In this document: positions 49,292-57,127 of the stretch, piece after piece
Numbering within the stretch: the stretch's first letter is position 1
Layout of the letters: each line of letters starts with the position of its first letter
Assembly: GCA_023445445.1 (NCBI GenBank)
Contig: JAEXLD010000116.1
Coordinates: 1 to 64,000 of the forward strand
Source: Bacillota bacterium
Lineage (GTDB): Bacteria; Bacillota; Clostridia; Clostridiales; Clostridiaceae
DNA: 64,000 nt
Direction: 5' to 3'
The notes under the pieces: generated by a model
What the model was told of the DNA's origin: nothing
The model's input: the letters and a program-made list of their open reading frames with translations, nothing else
The model's database searches: none
Program-made: the position numbers and the translations under genes

Positions 49292-49867
49292 ATGAAAAAA
49301 GTATTAATACTAATTATAATTTTAAGTTCCTTAATTATTAGTGGATGTACTCAAGGTAAAGACTTTACAATTAATTATAAAGAATTTACCCATGAACAAA
49401 ATGAAGTGTTATCACTAACTGGTAATAGAGCTTTTAAATATGATTTAATAAACTTACCTGAAGATAAAAGCTATGAACTAAGGGTAGTATATGAAATTTA
49501 TAAAAATAAAGAAAAAGTAAAAGAAGAAATGATATTTGCTATGGCATATGGCCCGACAGAGGATAAGATAGAAGATACTAATTTATCAATAAATATACAA
49601 GGAAATAAAATTAGCCTAATGTCTGGAGGCGGATATACTAGTTTCGAAATTGAAGAAGATATATCTAAATTTACAAACTATTATTTTACTGGAACTAGAA
49701 AAATAGATATAGGCGATGAAGTATATTTATTTCATGCTAATGATGGTGGCATGGGTTTAACCATGAACAGACTAGCCTTCTTATCAAAAGAAGAGCTAGA
49801 TAGATTACTTGAGATAAATAAAGTTAATATTTTTATAAAATTAGTATGTGAAGAAACTAAAAGCTAA
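49292..49867 (+). CDS. Unknown lipoprotein
   Basis: The 191-residue protein has a clear lipoprotein signal (hydrophobic segment then SGC, Cys near 19). The mature part is rich in charged residues and beta-type stretches, with GGGYTSFEI and NDGGMGL. It should sit on the outer membrane face next to its 105-residue partner. GGGG precedes the ATG. No domain is recognised. Confidence 0.78.
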   Translation: MKKVLILIIILSSLIISGCTQGKDFTINYKEFTHEQNEVLSLTGNRAFKYDLINLPEDKSYELRVVYEIYKNKEKVKEEMIFAMAYGPTEDKIEDTNLSINIQGNKISLMSGGGYTSFEIEEDISKFTNYYFTGTRKIDIGDEVYLFHANDGGMGLTMNRLAFLSKEELDRLLEINKVNIFIKLVCEETKS

Positions 49868-49892
49868 GTTTAAATTTAAAACATTGCAAATT

Positions 49893-49912
49893 GGAGCTGT
49901 GGCAACAGCTCC
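49893..49912. terminator. GGAGCTGT hairpin downstream of the unknown lipoprotein
   Basis: GGAGCTGT (49893-49900) and ACAGCTCC (49905-49912) close a GGCA loop, then ATACTTTTC follows. It lies between convergent genes and probably terminates both. The same hairpin recurs elsewhere in the window. Confidence 0.6.
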
Positions 49913-49964
49913 ATACTTTTCATTATTAATATTAATTTAAAGCAGAACCATTTAATTTTATAAA

Positions 49965-50774
49965 TTAATTGGTAATTTTAATTTCTCCTAATCCAACGCT
50001 AACATCAAAGGTATATTTTCCTTCATTTGATGTCTTTGCAGTTATTTTTGCCTCTCCAAGTCCAGCTTTTGAAGTAATATTTATTGGAGCATTAACTGGA
50101 ACCTTAATAGTTGTACTACCCATGCCACCATCAAATCTTAAATCTCCATTTATATCTCCTAATGAGACATTAGTTTGACCAATTCCACCTTCTATATTGA
50201 TTTCACCTGTCTTTTTACTTGTCTCTAAAGTTGTCTCTCCAACTCCACTTTTTAAGTCTATTTTATCAAAAGATATTTCATTTAAAGTTAGTTCACCCAC
50301 TCCACTACTTATCTTAACATTACTTAATTCTAAATCATTAATTTCGCATTCACCTACACCAAAGGAAAATTCAAAATCTCCATTAAAATTTCTAGGAATG
50401 TCTATTACTAAATTACTTGAGGCGTCTGCCATTAGATTCTTATTATTTTTTGATTCTTCTATAATAATTAATCTATTAGATTTTGTTTCTGTTCTAACAC
50501 CTCTTGAGTATTTGCTTAACTTACCTGAAATATTAACATTTTCTCCATCATAATAATTAATTTTTAAATTACTTACATCTATTTTTATATCTAATTTATT
50601 AATATCAGTAATAGCTTCAGATATGCTAATACTTTCCCCACTGTTACTAGAATCATCCATTGTAACTTCGTCGTTATAATTATTATTTCTACTTTCTATT
50701 CCGAATTTTATTCCACAGCCAGACAGCAAAATAGTTAAGGCTATAGCTACTGTTATAGTAATATACTTTTTCAT
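49965..50774 (-). CDS. DUF4097-type beta-solenoid lipoprotein
   Basis: The lipobox is LLSGC (Cys near 20). The mature part (about 45-269) is a chain of short beta repeats ending in GxGE, GVGETTLE, GIGQTNVS and GMGSTTIK, a DUF4097/adhesin-like solenoid. Its gene is last in the GntR-ABC-permease operon, 11 bases after the permease. The role is unknown; an envelope stress or transport link is plausible. Confidence 0.82.
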   Translation of the reverse strand: MKKYITITVAIALTILLSGCGIKFGIESRNNNYNDEVTMDDSSNSGESISISEAITDINKLDIKIDVSNLKINYYDGENVNISGKLSKYSRGVRTETKSNRLIIIEESKNNKNLMADASSNLVIDIPRNFNGDFEFSFGVGECEINDLELSNVKISSGVGELTLNEISFDKIDLKSGVGETTLETSKKTGEINIEGGIGQTNVSLGDINGDLRFDGGMGSTTIKVPVNAPINITSKAGLGEAKITAKTSNEGKYTFDVSVGLGEIKITN

Positions 50775-50785
50775 TTTTTCCCCTC

Positions 50786-51493
50786 CTAAATTATATCTAG
50801 CTTTTTATCTAAATGATATATTGCTAGATAAACAATGAAAATAATCCATGCAAAGCTCAATAATGAATATAATAAATCAATTTCAATACGGCTTCCTATT
50901 CTTAAATAAATATAAGGAAAAAGATTTGTGACTATTTTAATAATCCATTCAATAATTCCTTGGATTATACCTCCACCTATTATTACAGTGATAATAGATA
51001 AAGCTGTATTTTTTATATAAGATGAACAAATTACCATAAAAGAAATTATCATAATATATGCAATTACAGTTCCATACATTACTGCAGTGGAAGATAAATT
51101 AATTAACCCCATTAAATTATTTCCTAAAGCTAATGCTGCTAAATTTGTAATAAGAACTACTATCCCTTGAATTATAATAAACTCAATAATCTTAGCTAGC
51201 ATAAATTCATGGGATTTTATAGGAAATGTGAAAAGTAACTTTCCTTTTTCCTTAGATATTTGTGTTTGAAATCTAACTATTTGCCATACAAAATTTATTG
51301 ATAAAAAAGTTACCACAAATCCTACATTCAATAAGGAAACTATTTCACTAAGAAATGGTACTCTAGTGAACATACCTATAAAATTAAAACATAAAATAAT
51401 TAATCCAATTATATAAAATATTTTACTTTTACTCATATGATACTTTCCAAAGTTATACTTTAATAAATTAATAATATTTTTCAAATTATCCAC
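50786..51493 (-). CDS. ABC-2-type transporter permease
   Basis: The 235-residue protein has six hydrophobic segments typical of ABC-2 permeases. It lies 11 bases after the ATPase. The start is GTG at 51493 or TTG three codons later; GGAGG lies one and nine bases before these respectively, so TTG may be used. The substrate is unknown. Confidence 0.83.
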   Translation of the reverse strand: MDNLKNIINLLKYNFGKYHMSKSKIFYIIGLIILCFNFIGMFTRVPFLSEIVSLLNVGFVVTFLSINFVWQIVRFQTQISKEKGKLLFTFPIKSHEFMLAKIIEFIIIQGIVVLITNLAALALGNNLMGLINLSSTAVMYGTVIAYIMIISFMVICSSYIKNTALSIITVIIGGGIIQGIIEWIIKIVTNLFPYIYLRIGSRIEIDLLYSLLSFAWIIFIVYLAIYHLDKKLDII

Positions 51494-51504
51494 TCCTCCC
51501 CATC

Positions 51505-52203
51505 CTACTCTGCAAAAGTCTTTCTATATATTTCATCAATGGATCCCTTATACTTCTCTCTAAGTTCTTCTGCATCTCCCTGTTCTACTATCTTCCCATC
51601 ACCTAAAAATATAACTTCATCAAATATTCTTTCTAGTTCACCTATATAATGAGTAGTTATTATCATAGAACTATCTTCTGATAAGTTTTCTAGAATTGCG
51701 TCAAGTATTTTTTCTCTAGCTACAGGATCTACTCCTGAAATAGGTTCATCTAGCATATACAATTTAGCTTTTCTACTTAAAGCTAAAGATAAATTAAATT
51801 TTTCCATCATCCCTTTTGATAAATCTCTAATTCTAGCTAAGTTATCTAAATTCATAAAGTCTAGATAATAATCCATTTTTTCTTTATCAAAGTCACTAAA
51901 AAAATCTTCATATAAACTTATAGCATCTTTTATTCTCATAGATTTATTAAAAATATTTACGTCTTGAAGAAAAGATATATCATTTTTAGTTAAAGAACTT
52001 TGCAGGTTTCCATCTACTTTAATTTCACCATTATCAGCTTTTAAAAATCCTTGAATAACATTTAATAATGTAGTTTTTCCTTGCCCATTGGGTCCCATTA
52101 TTCCTAGTACTTTTCCTTTTTCTAAATTAAAACTTATTCCTTTTAATATTTCTTTACCCTTTATTCTTTTGTATATATTATTTACCTCTAATAAATTACT
52201 CAT
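51505..52203 (-). CDS. ABC transporter ATP-binding protein (YtrB type)
   Basis: The 232-residue ATPase has Walker A GPNGQGKTTLLN (about 37-48), signature LSKGMMEKFNLSLAL (a divergent version of LSGGQ) and Walker B LYMLDEPISGVDP. It starts one base after the GntR stop codon. With the permease it forms the transporter of this operon. Confidence 0.9.
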   Translation of the reverse strand: MSNLLEVNNIYKRIKGKEILKGISFNLEKGKVLGIMGPNGQGKTTLLNVIQGFLKADNGEIKVDGNLQSSLTKNDISFLQDVNIFNKSMRIKDAISLYEDFFSDFDKEKMDYYLDFMNLDNLARIRDLSKGMMEKFNLSLALSRKAKLYMLDEPISGVDPVAREKILDAILENLSEDSSMIITTHYIGELERIFDEVIFLGDGKIVEQGDAEELREKYKGSIDEIYRKTFAE

Positions 52204-52204
52204 T

Positions 52205-52570
52205 TTACTCCTCCTTATATCTCTCTGATATAATTGCTAAGATATTTTCTTTAGTAAAACCTAATGATTTTGAATCCTCTATAAATTTATCTATAGTTTC
52301 ATTAAATAATTCTTCTCTCAAAGAATTAATTTTTTCTTCATCCTCTGTTACAAATTTCCCAATTCCTCTTTGGGTGTAAATTAGTCCTTGGTTCTCTAGT
52401 TCATTGTAAACTTTTTGTATTGTGTTAGGATTAACTTTTGCTTCACTTGCATATTCTCTAACAGACAAAACTCTTTCTCCTCCTTTCAATTCCCCAGAAA
52501 CTATTTTCTTTTTCATATAAGCAATTATTTGAAGATATATAGGCTCTTTTGTATTTAATTCAAGCACCAT
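52205..52570 (-). CDS. GntR/YtrA-family transcriptional regulator
   Basis: The 121-residue repressor has the GntR winged helix (YLQIIAYMKKKIVSGELKGGERVLSVREYASEAKVNPNTIQKVYNELENQGLIY, in two parts, about 10-65) and the short C-terminal helical YtrA effector region. It heads the operon with the ABC transporter and DUF4097 lipoprotein. The inverted repeat at 52593-52626 is probably its operator. YtrA regulators often respond to cell-envelope antibiotics. Confidence 0.9.
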   Translation of the reverse strand: MVLELNTKEPIYLQIIAYMKKKIVSGELKGGERVLSVREYASEAKVNPNTIQKVYNELENQGLIYTQRGIGKFVTEDEEKINSLREELFNETIDKFIEDSKSLGFTKENILAIISERYKEE

Positions 52571-52592
52571 AAAATTATCTCCTTTCTATTCA

Positions 52593-52626
52593 GTACTAGT
52601 GTATTAATTAAATAGTACACTAGTAC
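52593..52626. promoter_or_regulatory. GntR operator inverted repeat
   Basis: GTACTAGTGTA (52593-52603) is perfectly inverted at 52616-52626, with a 12-base AT spacer. It lies 23 bases upstream of the GntR start, so autoregulation is likely. Confidence 0.65.
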
Positions 52627-52741
52627 ATATATATTCGCATTGTCCATTATTTGCCTTGAACCCTTATTTACTTAATTTATTTTGATTTTACTCTATATCC
52701 CTCTAATTATCTTAATTTTTAAAATATTTTAAAAAAAAGAA

Positions 52742-52789
52742 AGAAACCTATTTAGGTAAAATATAAAATCTTACTTAAAATAGGTTTCT
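52742..52789 (-). terminator. Terminator of the SASP gene
   Basis: AGAAACCTATTT (52742-52753) pairs with AAATAGGTTTCT (52778-52789). An inner AGGTAA/TTACTT pair extends it. On the minus strand TTTCTTTCTTTTTTTT follows. The sequence between here and the SASP stop (52790-52872) shows no other feature. Confidence 0.8.
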
Positions 52790-52872
52790 CCCTTTTTAGA
52801 ACGGTAAAACTACGTTATTCTTTGGCGGTATATCCATCCTGTTTTAATACCTTAGGTTCTTTGTTCCTGTGG

Positions 52873-53055
52873 CTATTTTATTGAATTTTCGTATTGTTCT
52901 ACCATTCTTTTTACCATTTCGCCACCAACGGAACCACATTGTTTTGAAGTTAAGTCTCCATTATAATCACTAAAAGGAACTCCTAACTCTGATGCAACTT
53001 CATTTTTAAATGCACTTAATCCCTTTCTTGCTTCTGGAACTAATGTTTTTGCCAT
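52873..53055 (-). CDS. Small acid-soluble spore protein, alpha/beta type
   Basis: The 60-residue protein coats and protects DNA in the dormant spore. KNEVASELG (the germination protease site region) and the DYNGDLTSKQCGSVGGEMVKRM stretch are the alpha/beta SASP signatures (split, about 19-50). The ATG at 53055 has AGGAGG eight bases upstream; an in-frame ATG 19 codons earlier is rejected. It should be read by sigma G; no clear promoter was assigned. Confidence 0.95.
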   Translation of the reverse strand: MAKTLVPEARKGLSAFKNEVASELGVPFSDYNGDLTSKQCGSVGGEMVKRMVEQYENSIK

Positions 53056-53211
53056 TTGTAATTCCTCCTTTGGCTGTTGGTTTAGTAAACAGCTTTTAGA
53101 TGAAGTTATCAATTAAAAGCTTTAATGTTTACACTATTATATTAACCCTATAGAATTTTTATATCCCTAGTAATTAATGGTGGTTATAGAATTTTTATCT
53201 TTAGCTTTTTT

Positions 53212-53277
53212 CAATTAATTAATAATTCTACATGTTTCATTCTACATTTTTAATTTAGGAGCTGTGGCGACAGCTCC
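53212..53277. repeat. Partial modular repeat with GGAGCTGT hairpin
   Basis: A right terminal end (AATTCTACATGTTTCATTCTACATT) is followed by GGAGCTGT (53258-53265) and ACAGCTCC (53270-53277). It lies just after the hemolysin-III stop codon, so the hairpin could terminate it. Confidence 0.6.
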
Positions 53278-53287
53278 TTAAACTATA

Positions 53288-53950
53288 TTAACTTATATAA
53301 AGTAATCCTAAGAAAATTGCCACATAGTGTAAAGCACTTCCCATCATTACAAACAAGTGCCAAATGAAATGATTGTATGGCATTTTATCCACTGCGAAGA
53401 ATATGCAACCTACTGTGTATGCAATTCCTCCAGACACTATAAGCATTAGTATATTAAATGGTATTAAAAGAAGTACTGTTTTTATATTTATTATAATAGT
53501 CCATCCCATAAGTATATATAGAATTGTAGATAACAGACCAAACTTATCTATCCAAAAAGCTTTGAATACTATACCCATCACTGCAATTACCCACAAGAAA
53601 ATAAGTAAGTACATAGATTTCTTATCAGTATTCAAAAATATTAATATAATTGGTGTATATGTTCCTGCTATTAATAAATATATTGATGAGTGATCTAAAA
53701 TTCTAAGTATCCTTTTTACTAGTTTCCCTGGTATGCTATGATATAGAGTAGATCCTAAATATAGGACTATTAAAGCTATACAGTAAACCCAAACTCCAGT
53801 AATTGCATAATTACTAGAAGTTTTAAGAGATTTTAAAATTAAAAATACACTTCCTACAATTGATAGTATAGCTCCTACCCCATGAGTTACAGCATTTGCA
53901 ATTTCTTCACCCTTTGTATAAAAATTATATTCAAATTCTTCTTTTTTCAT
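53288..53950 (-). CDS. Hemolysin III family (YqfA/PAQR-type) membrane protein
   Basis: This is a seven-helix membrane protein of about 220 residues. It has the family His and Ser motifs: AVTHGVGAILSIVG, LGSTLYHSIPG, DHSSIYLLIAGTYTPI and HFIWHLFVMMGSALHYVAI. Metal-binding His residues at both ends are kept. The role is not settled (lipid hydrolase-like fold). The start is ATG at 53950 with GGGAGG upstream; a GTG three codons earlier abuts the ribosome binding site. Confidence 0.9.
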   Translation of the reverse strand: MKKEEFEYNFYTKGEEIANAVTHGVGAILSIVGSVFLILKSLKTSSNYAITGVWVYCIALIVLYLGSTLYHSIPGKLVKRILRILDHSSIYLLIAGTYTPIILIFLNTDKKSMYLLIFLWVIAVMGIVFKAFWIDKFGLLSTILYILMGWTIIINIKTVLLLIPFNILMLIVSGGIAYTVGCIFFAVDKMPYNHFIWHLFVMMGSALHYVAIFLGLLYIS

Positions 53951-54003
53951 GGTAGCCACCTCCCAAAAGTTTTAATAACTATATCTCAATACCTATAATA
54001 TTA

Positions 54004-56052
54004 TTATTTTAATTTCTTATGTATCTGGACTACATTTTCTTCTAATACTTCAACTTTTTTATTATTTTCAAAATATATAAATTTATTATTTTCTAAGCCC
54101 TTAAATATAATTGGAGTTATTGGAGATTTAGCTTTTTCCTTTATAAGATCTAAGGAAAACTCAATTAAATTATCACCTACATTTACTATATCTCCTTCTT
54201 CTACAAAAGATTTAAATCCTTCTCCTCTTAACTTTAAAGTATCTATTCCTATATGCATTAGTATATCATATCCTTCTAAAGTCCTAATTGTAATAGAATG
54301 CTTTTCCTTAGATAATGTAATAACCATACCTTTTGCAGGTGCTCTTAAAATATTATCACTTGGATTTATTGCAAATCCATCTCCAATTATCTTCATGGAG
54401 AATATTTCATCAGGAACCTCTTCAAGTCTTACTAAAGTTCCTGAAATAGGAATACTTATTTGCCTTTCAGTTTTTATACCACTTTTAATTTTCTTTAATT
54501 TATTTTTCTTCTTTATTACTATTTCTTTTCCATCCATAATATCCTTCATTTGTTCTTTAATAATATCTGATTGTGGTCCAAAAATAGCTTGAATATTATT
54601 ACCTATTACCATTAAGTCTGCTGCCCCTAAAGCTTTTAAATTATCTTTGTCAACCATTGAAAAGTTATTCACAGTTACTCTTAATCTAGTTATGCAGGAA
54701 TCTAAATATTTTATATTTTTACCTCCACCAAAGGCATTTAGAATTTCATAAGGAAGCCTTTCACTAGACATATCTAGATTATTTATATTATTTTCATCCT
54801 CTTCTCTTCCTGGGGTTTTTAAATCTAGACTTCTTATTATGAACCTAAAGCCTAAATAATATACTGCAGCAAATATAAGACCTACTATAATTACCCATAA
54901 CCAATTTGTTCTATTAGGTATTACTCCAAATAAAATAAAATCTATTAATCCACCTGAGAAGGTTAAACCAATTTTAACATTTAATATTTGCATTATCATA
55001 AATGATAGTCCTGCAAAGATACAATGTATAGCAAATAAAACTGGTGCTACAAATAAAAACATAAATTCTACTGGTTCTGTTATACCAGTTAAGAATGATG
55101 TTAGTGCAGCTGAAAATAATATTCCTGCAACTAGTTTTTTCTTTCCTTTTTCTGCTTCATGATACATAGCTAGTGATGCTGCTGGAAGTCCAAACATCAT
55201 AAATGGATATTTTCCAGTCATAAATGTACCTGCTGTAAATTCTACTCCATCCTTTAATTGAGCAAAAAATATAGCTTGGTCACCTACTATTAATTGACCC
55301 GAAGAATTTATATACTCCCCAAACTGATACCAAAAAGGAGTATACCAAATATGATGTAATCCAAAAGGTATTAATGCTCTTTCTATAACTCCAAAAATAA
55401 ATGCAGAAAGAGTTTCATTTGTACTAATCATGCTTCTAGAAAACTCCAAGAGAAAATTTTGGAAAGGAGGCCAGATAATTGCCATAATAATCCCTAGTAT
55501 TAATCCAGATATAGCTGTTACTATAGGTACAAATCTTTTTCCAGAGAAAAAGCCTAAAGATTCAGGCAATTTTATATTATAAAATCTCTCATATAGTACT
55601 GCTGAAATAAGACCTATAATAATTCCACCAAAAACTCCTGTTGATAGAGTTGGTATTCCTAGTACAGTAGTGTACATTGGATTACTTGGAATTTGTGATA
55701 TATCCACTCCTACAATTATTCCTGTAGTAACATTCATTATTAAAAATCCAACTATTGCGGCTAATGCAGCAACTCCGTCTCCAGATGTCATTCCAATTGC
55801 AACTCCAACTGCAAATATTAATGGTAGGTTAGTAAATATTATACTTCCTGACGTGGACATTATATCTGCCACCATTTGGAATCTATCTCCTGACAAAATT
55901 GGTACCATATTTAAAAAATCCTGATTTTCAAATAAAGTCCCAATGCCCATTAATAGTCCTGCAACTGGTAATAATGCTATAGGTAAAGTTATTGCCTTTC
56001 CTATCCTTTGCAAAACCCCAAAGGATTTTTTGAAAAATAAACTAATATCCAT
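54004..56052 (-). CDS. ptsG: PTS glucose-type transporter subunit IICBA
   Basis: The 682-residue fusion imports and phosphorylates a sugar. Order: EIIC (1 to about 420, with GLHHIWYTPFWYQFGEY and MTGKYPFMMFGLPAASLAMYHE), EIIB with the phospho-Cys in LDSCITRLRV (about 455), then EIIA with the active His in YDILMHIGIDTL (about 600). The EIIC sequence closely follows B. subtilis PtsG, so glucose is the likely substrate; N-acetylglucosamine is less likely. It lies after a BglG-family antiterminator gene and shares its leader. AGGAGG precedes the ATG. Confidence 0.9.
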   Translation of the reverse strand: MDISLFFKKSFGVLQRIGKAITLPIALLPVAGLLMGIGTLFENQDFLNMVPILSGDRFQMVADIMSTSGSIIFTNLPLIFAVGVAIGMTSGDGVAALAAIVGFLIMNVTTGIIVGVDISQIPSNPMYTTVLGIPTLSTGVFGGIIIGLISAVLYERFYNIKLPESLGFFSGKRFVPIVTAISGLILGIIMAIIWPPFQNFLLEFSRSMISTNETLSAFIFGVIERALIPFGLHHIWYTPFWYQFGEYINSSGQLIVGDQAIFFAQLKDGVEFTAGTFMTGKYPFMMFGLPAASLAMYHEAEKGKKKLVAGILFSAALTSFLTGITEPVEFMFLFVAPVLFAIHCIFAGLSFMIMQILNVKIGLTFSGGLIDFILFGVIPNRTNWLWVIIVGLIFAAVYYLGFRFIIRSLDLKTPGREEDENNINNLDMSSERLPYEILNAFGGGKNIKYLDSCITRLRVTVNNFSMVDKDNLKALGAADLMVIGNNIQAIFGPQSDIIKEQMKDIMDGKEIVIKKKNKLKKIKSGIKTERQISIPISGTLVRLEEVPDEIFSMKIIGDGFAINPSDNILRAPAKGMVITLSKEKHSITIRTLEGYDILMHIGIDTLKLRGEGFKSFVEEGDIVNVGDNLIEFSLDLIKEKAKSPITPIIFKGLENNKFIYFENNKKVEVLEENVVQIHKKLK

Positions 56053-56078
56053 TTTTCCTCCTAAAATAATTGAAATAA

Positions 56079-56104
56079 GGACTTAAGTAAAATTACTTAA
56101 GTCC
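56079..56104. promoter_or_regulatory. Palindrome between the antiterminator gene and ptsG
   Basis: GGACTTAAGTAA (56079-56090) is perfectly inverted at 56093-56104, around AA. It lies 27 bases before the ptsG start, inside the transcript. It could be a DNA site or an RNA hairpin that alters expression; it has no T-run. Confidence 0.45.
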
Positions 56105-56130
56105 AAAATTTTCAAAGATATAAATAATAA

Positions 56131-56976
56131 TTAGGTATTTCTAAGTACAGAAATAACTCTATGAATGTGCATAGTTAAGTAAACTATTTCATCTTCATTT
56201 ACATTATAGTTATAATTAGCTTTAACATAAGCCTTAACCTTTTCAGCGCACTCATATGCCTCTGGATAACTCTTTTTAGCTATATCTATAAACTCACTAT
56301 TGTTATCGCTATTTTGATTATTAGTAACTACCCTTTTTGCAAAATATTTTAAATGTGTTAGTAACCTATCATAATTTAAATCATCTTCATTAAATTCTAC
56401 AGAATAATAATATCTTATAATATTTAATACACCTTTAATTATATTAGTTGCAATAACAGATTCTTTTGAAGATTCTTGATAACTTGCGTTAACTAAATGC
56501 AACGCAATAAAAGCTGCCTCATCCTCTGGTAAGTTTATATTCAGTTTATTATTAATATAGTCTACTGCCCATAAAGCAACAGAAAATTCTTCTTTATGGA
56601 TTCTTCTTATTTCATCTAATAAATCATTTTTTATTTGTATGTTATTTTTGTATCTTTTTATAGCAAAAGCAATATGATCAGCTAAAGATATGTATATTTG
56701 TTTATCTAATTTTCTATCTAACTTTTTAGTAGAATAGGTAATAATTTCATGAGCTAATTCAAATATTCCATCTGGAATTTGATTTATTAATTTCTTTATC
56801 TTATTACTCATTTTTTTATCATCTACAACAAATATTTTTTCTATCTTATCTGCTTCTATCTCCTGACCCACTTTTCTTTTGAATGCGATTCCTGATCCCA
56901 TAATTATTACTTCTTTTTTAGTATTAGGATCTATTGATACAACTACATTATTGTTCAATATTTTTTCAACAATCAT
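56131..56976 (-). CDS. licT: BglG/LicT-family PTS-controlled antiterminator
   Basis: The 281-residue protein has the RNA-binding CAT domain (1-55, IVEKILNNNVVVSIDPNTKKEVIIMGSGIAFK in parts) and two PRD domains. The phospho-His residues lie in NQIPDGIFELAHEIITY, LADHIAFAIKRY, AALHLVNA-type and LTMHIHRVI contexts. It binds the RAT hairpin in the leader of its own operon and prevents termination when the sugar is present. AGGAG precedes the ATG. The name licT is by RAT and sequence class; GlcT-like function for the downstream ptsG is plausible. Confidence 0.88.
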   Translation of the reverse strand: MIVEKILNNNVVVSIDPNTKKEVIIMGSGIAFKRKVGQEIEADKIEKIFVVDDKKMSNKIKKLINQIPDGIFELAHEIITYSTKKLDRKLDKQIYISLADHIAFAIKRYKNNIQIKNDLLDEIRRIHKEEFSVALWAVDYINNKLNINLPEDEAAFIALHLVNASYQESSKESVIATNIIKGVLNIIRYYYSVEFNEDDLNYDRLLTHLKYFAKRVVTNNQNSDNNSEFIDIAKKSYPEAYECAEKVKAYVKANYNYNVNEDEIVYLTMHIHRVISVLRNT

Positions 56977-57005
56977 CTTACATTCTCCTTACACTTGGAA
57001 AATAA

Positions 57006-57049
57006 AATACCTAAATTAGAGTATACTAATACACCCCAATTTAGGTATT
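57006..57049 (-). terminator. Leader terminator controlled by the antiterminator
   Basis: AATACCTAAATT (57038-57049 on the minus strand) pairs with AATTTAGGTATT (57006-57017), and TTATTTT follows. Its upstream arm overlaps the RAT site, the standard arrangement for LicT/SacY control. Confidence 0.85.
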
Positions 57050-57071
57050 GCCTGCATTCCAGTAACAATCC
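57043..57071 (-). promoter_or_regulatory. Ribonucleic antiterminator (RAT) site
   Basis: On the minus strand the 29-base segment starts GGATTGTTACTG and ends GCAGGCAATACCT. It matches the LicT/SacT-type RAT (GGATTGTTACTG...GCAGGCAAAACCT) almost base for base and overlaps the terminator's first arm. Confidence 0.85.
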
Positions 57072-57088
57072 ACATACTTAATAAATAT

Positions 57089-57117
57089 ATCTTATCATTG
57101 TAAATAACTACTGTCAA
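57089..57117 (-). promoter_or_regulatory. Promoter of the licT-ptsG operon
   Basis: On the minus strand TTGACA (57112-57117) and TAAGAT (57089-57094) have a 17-base spacer. The RAT starts 18 bases downstream of the -10. Confidence 0.75.
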
Positions 57118-57127
57118 TATGAATAAA

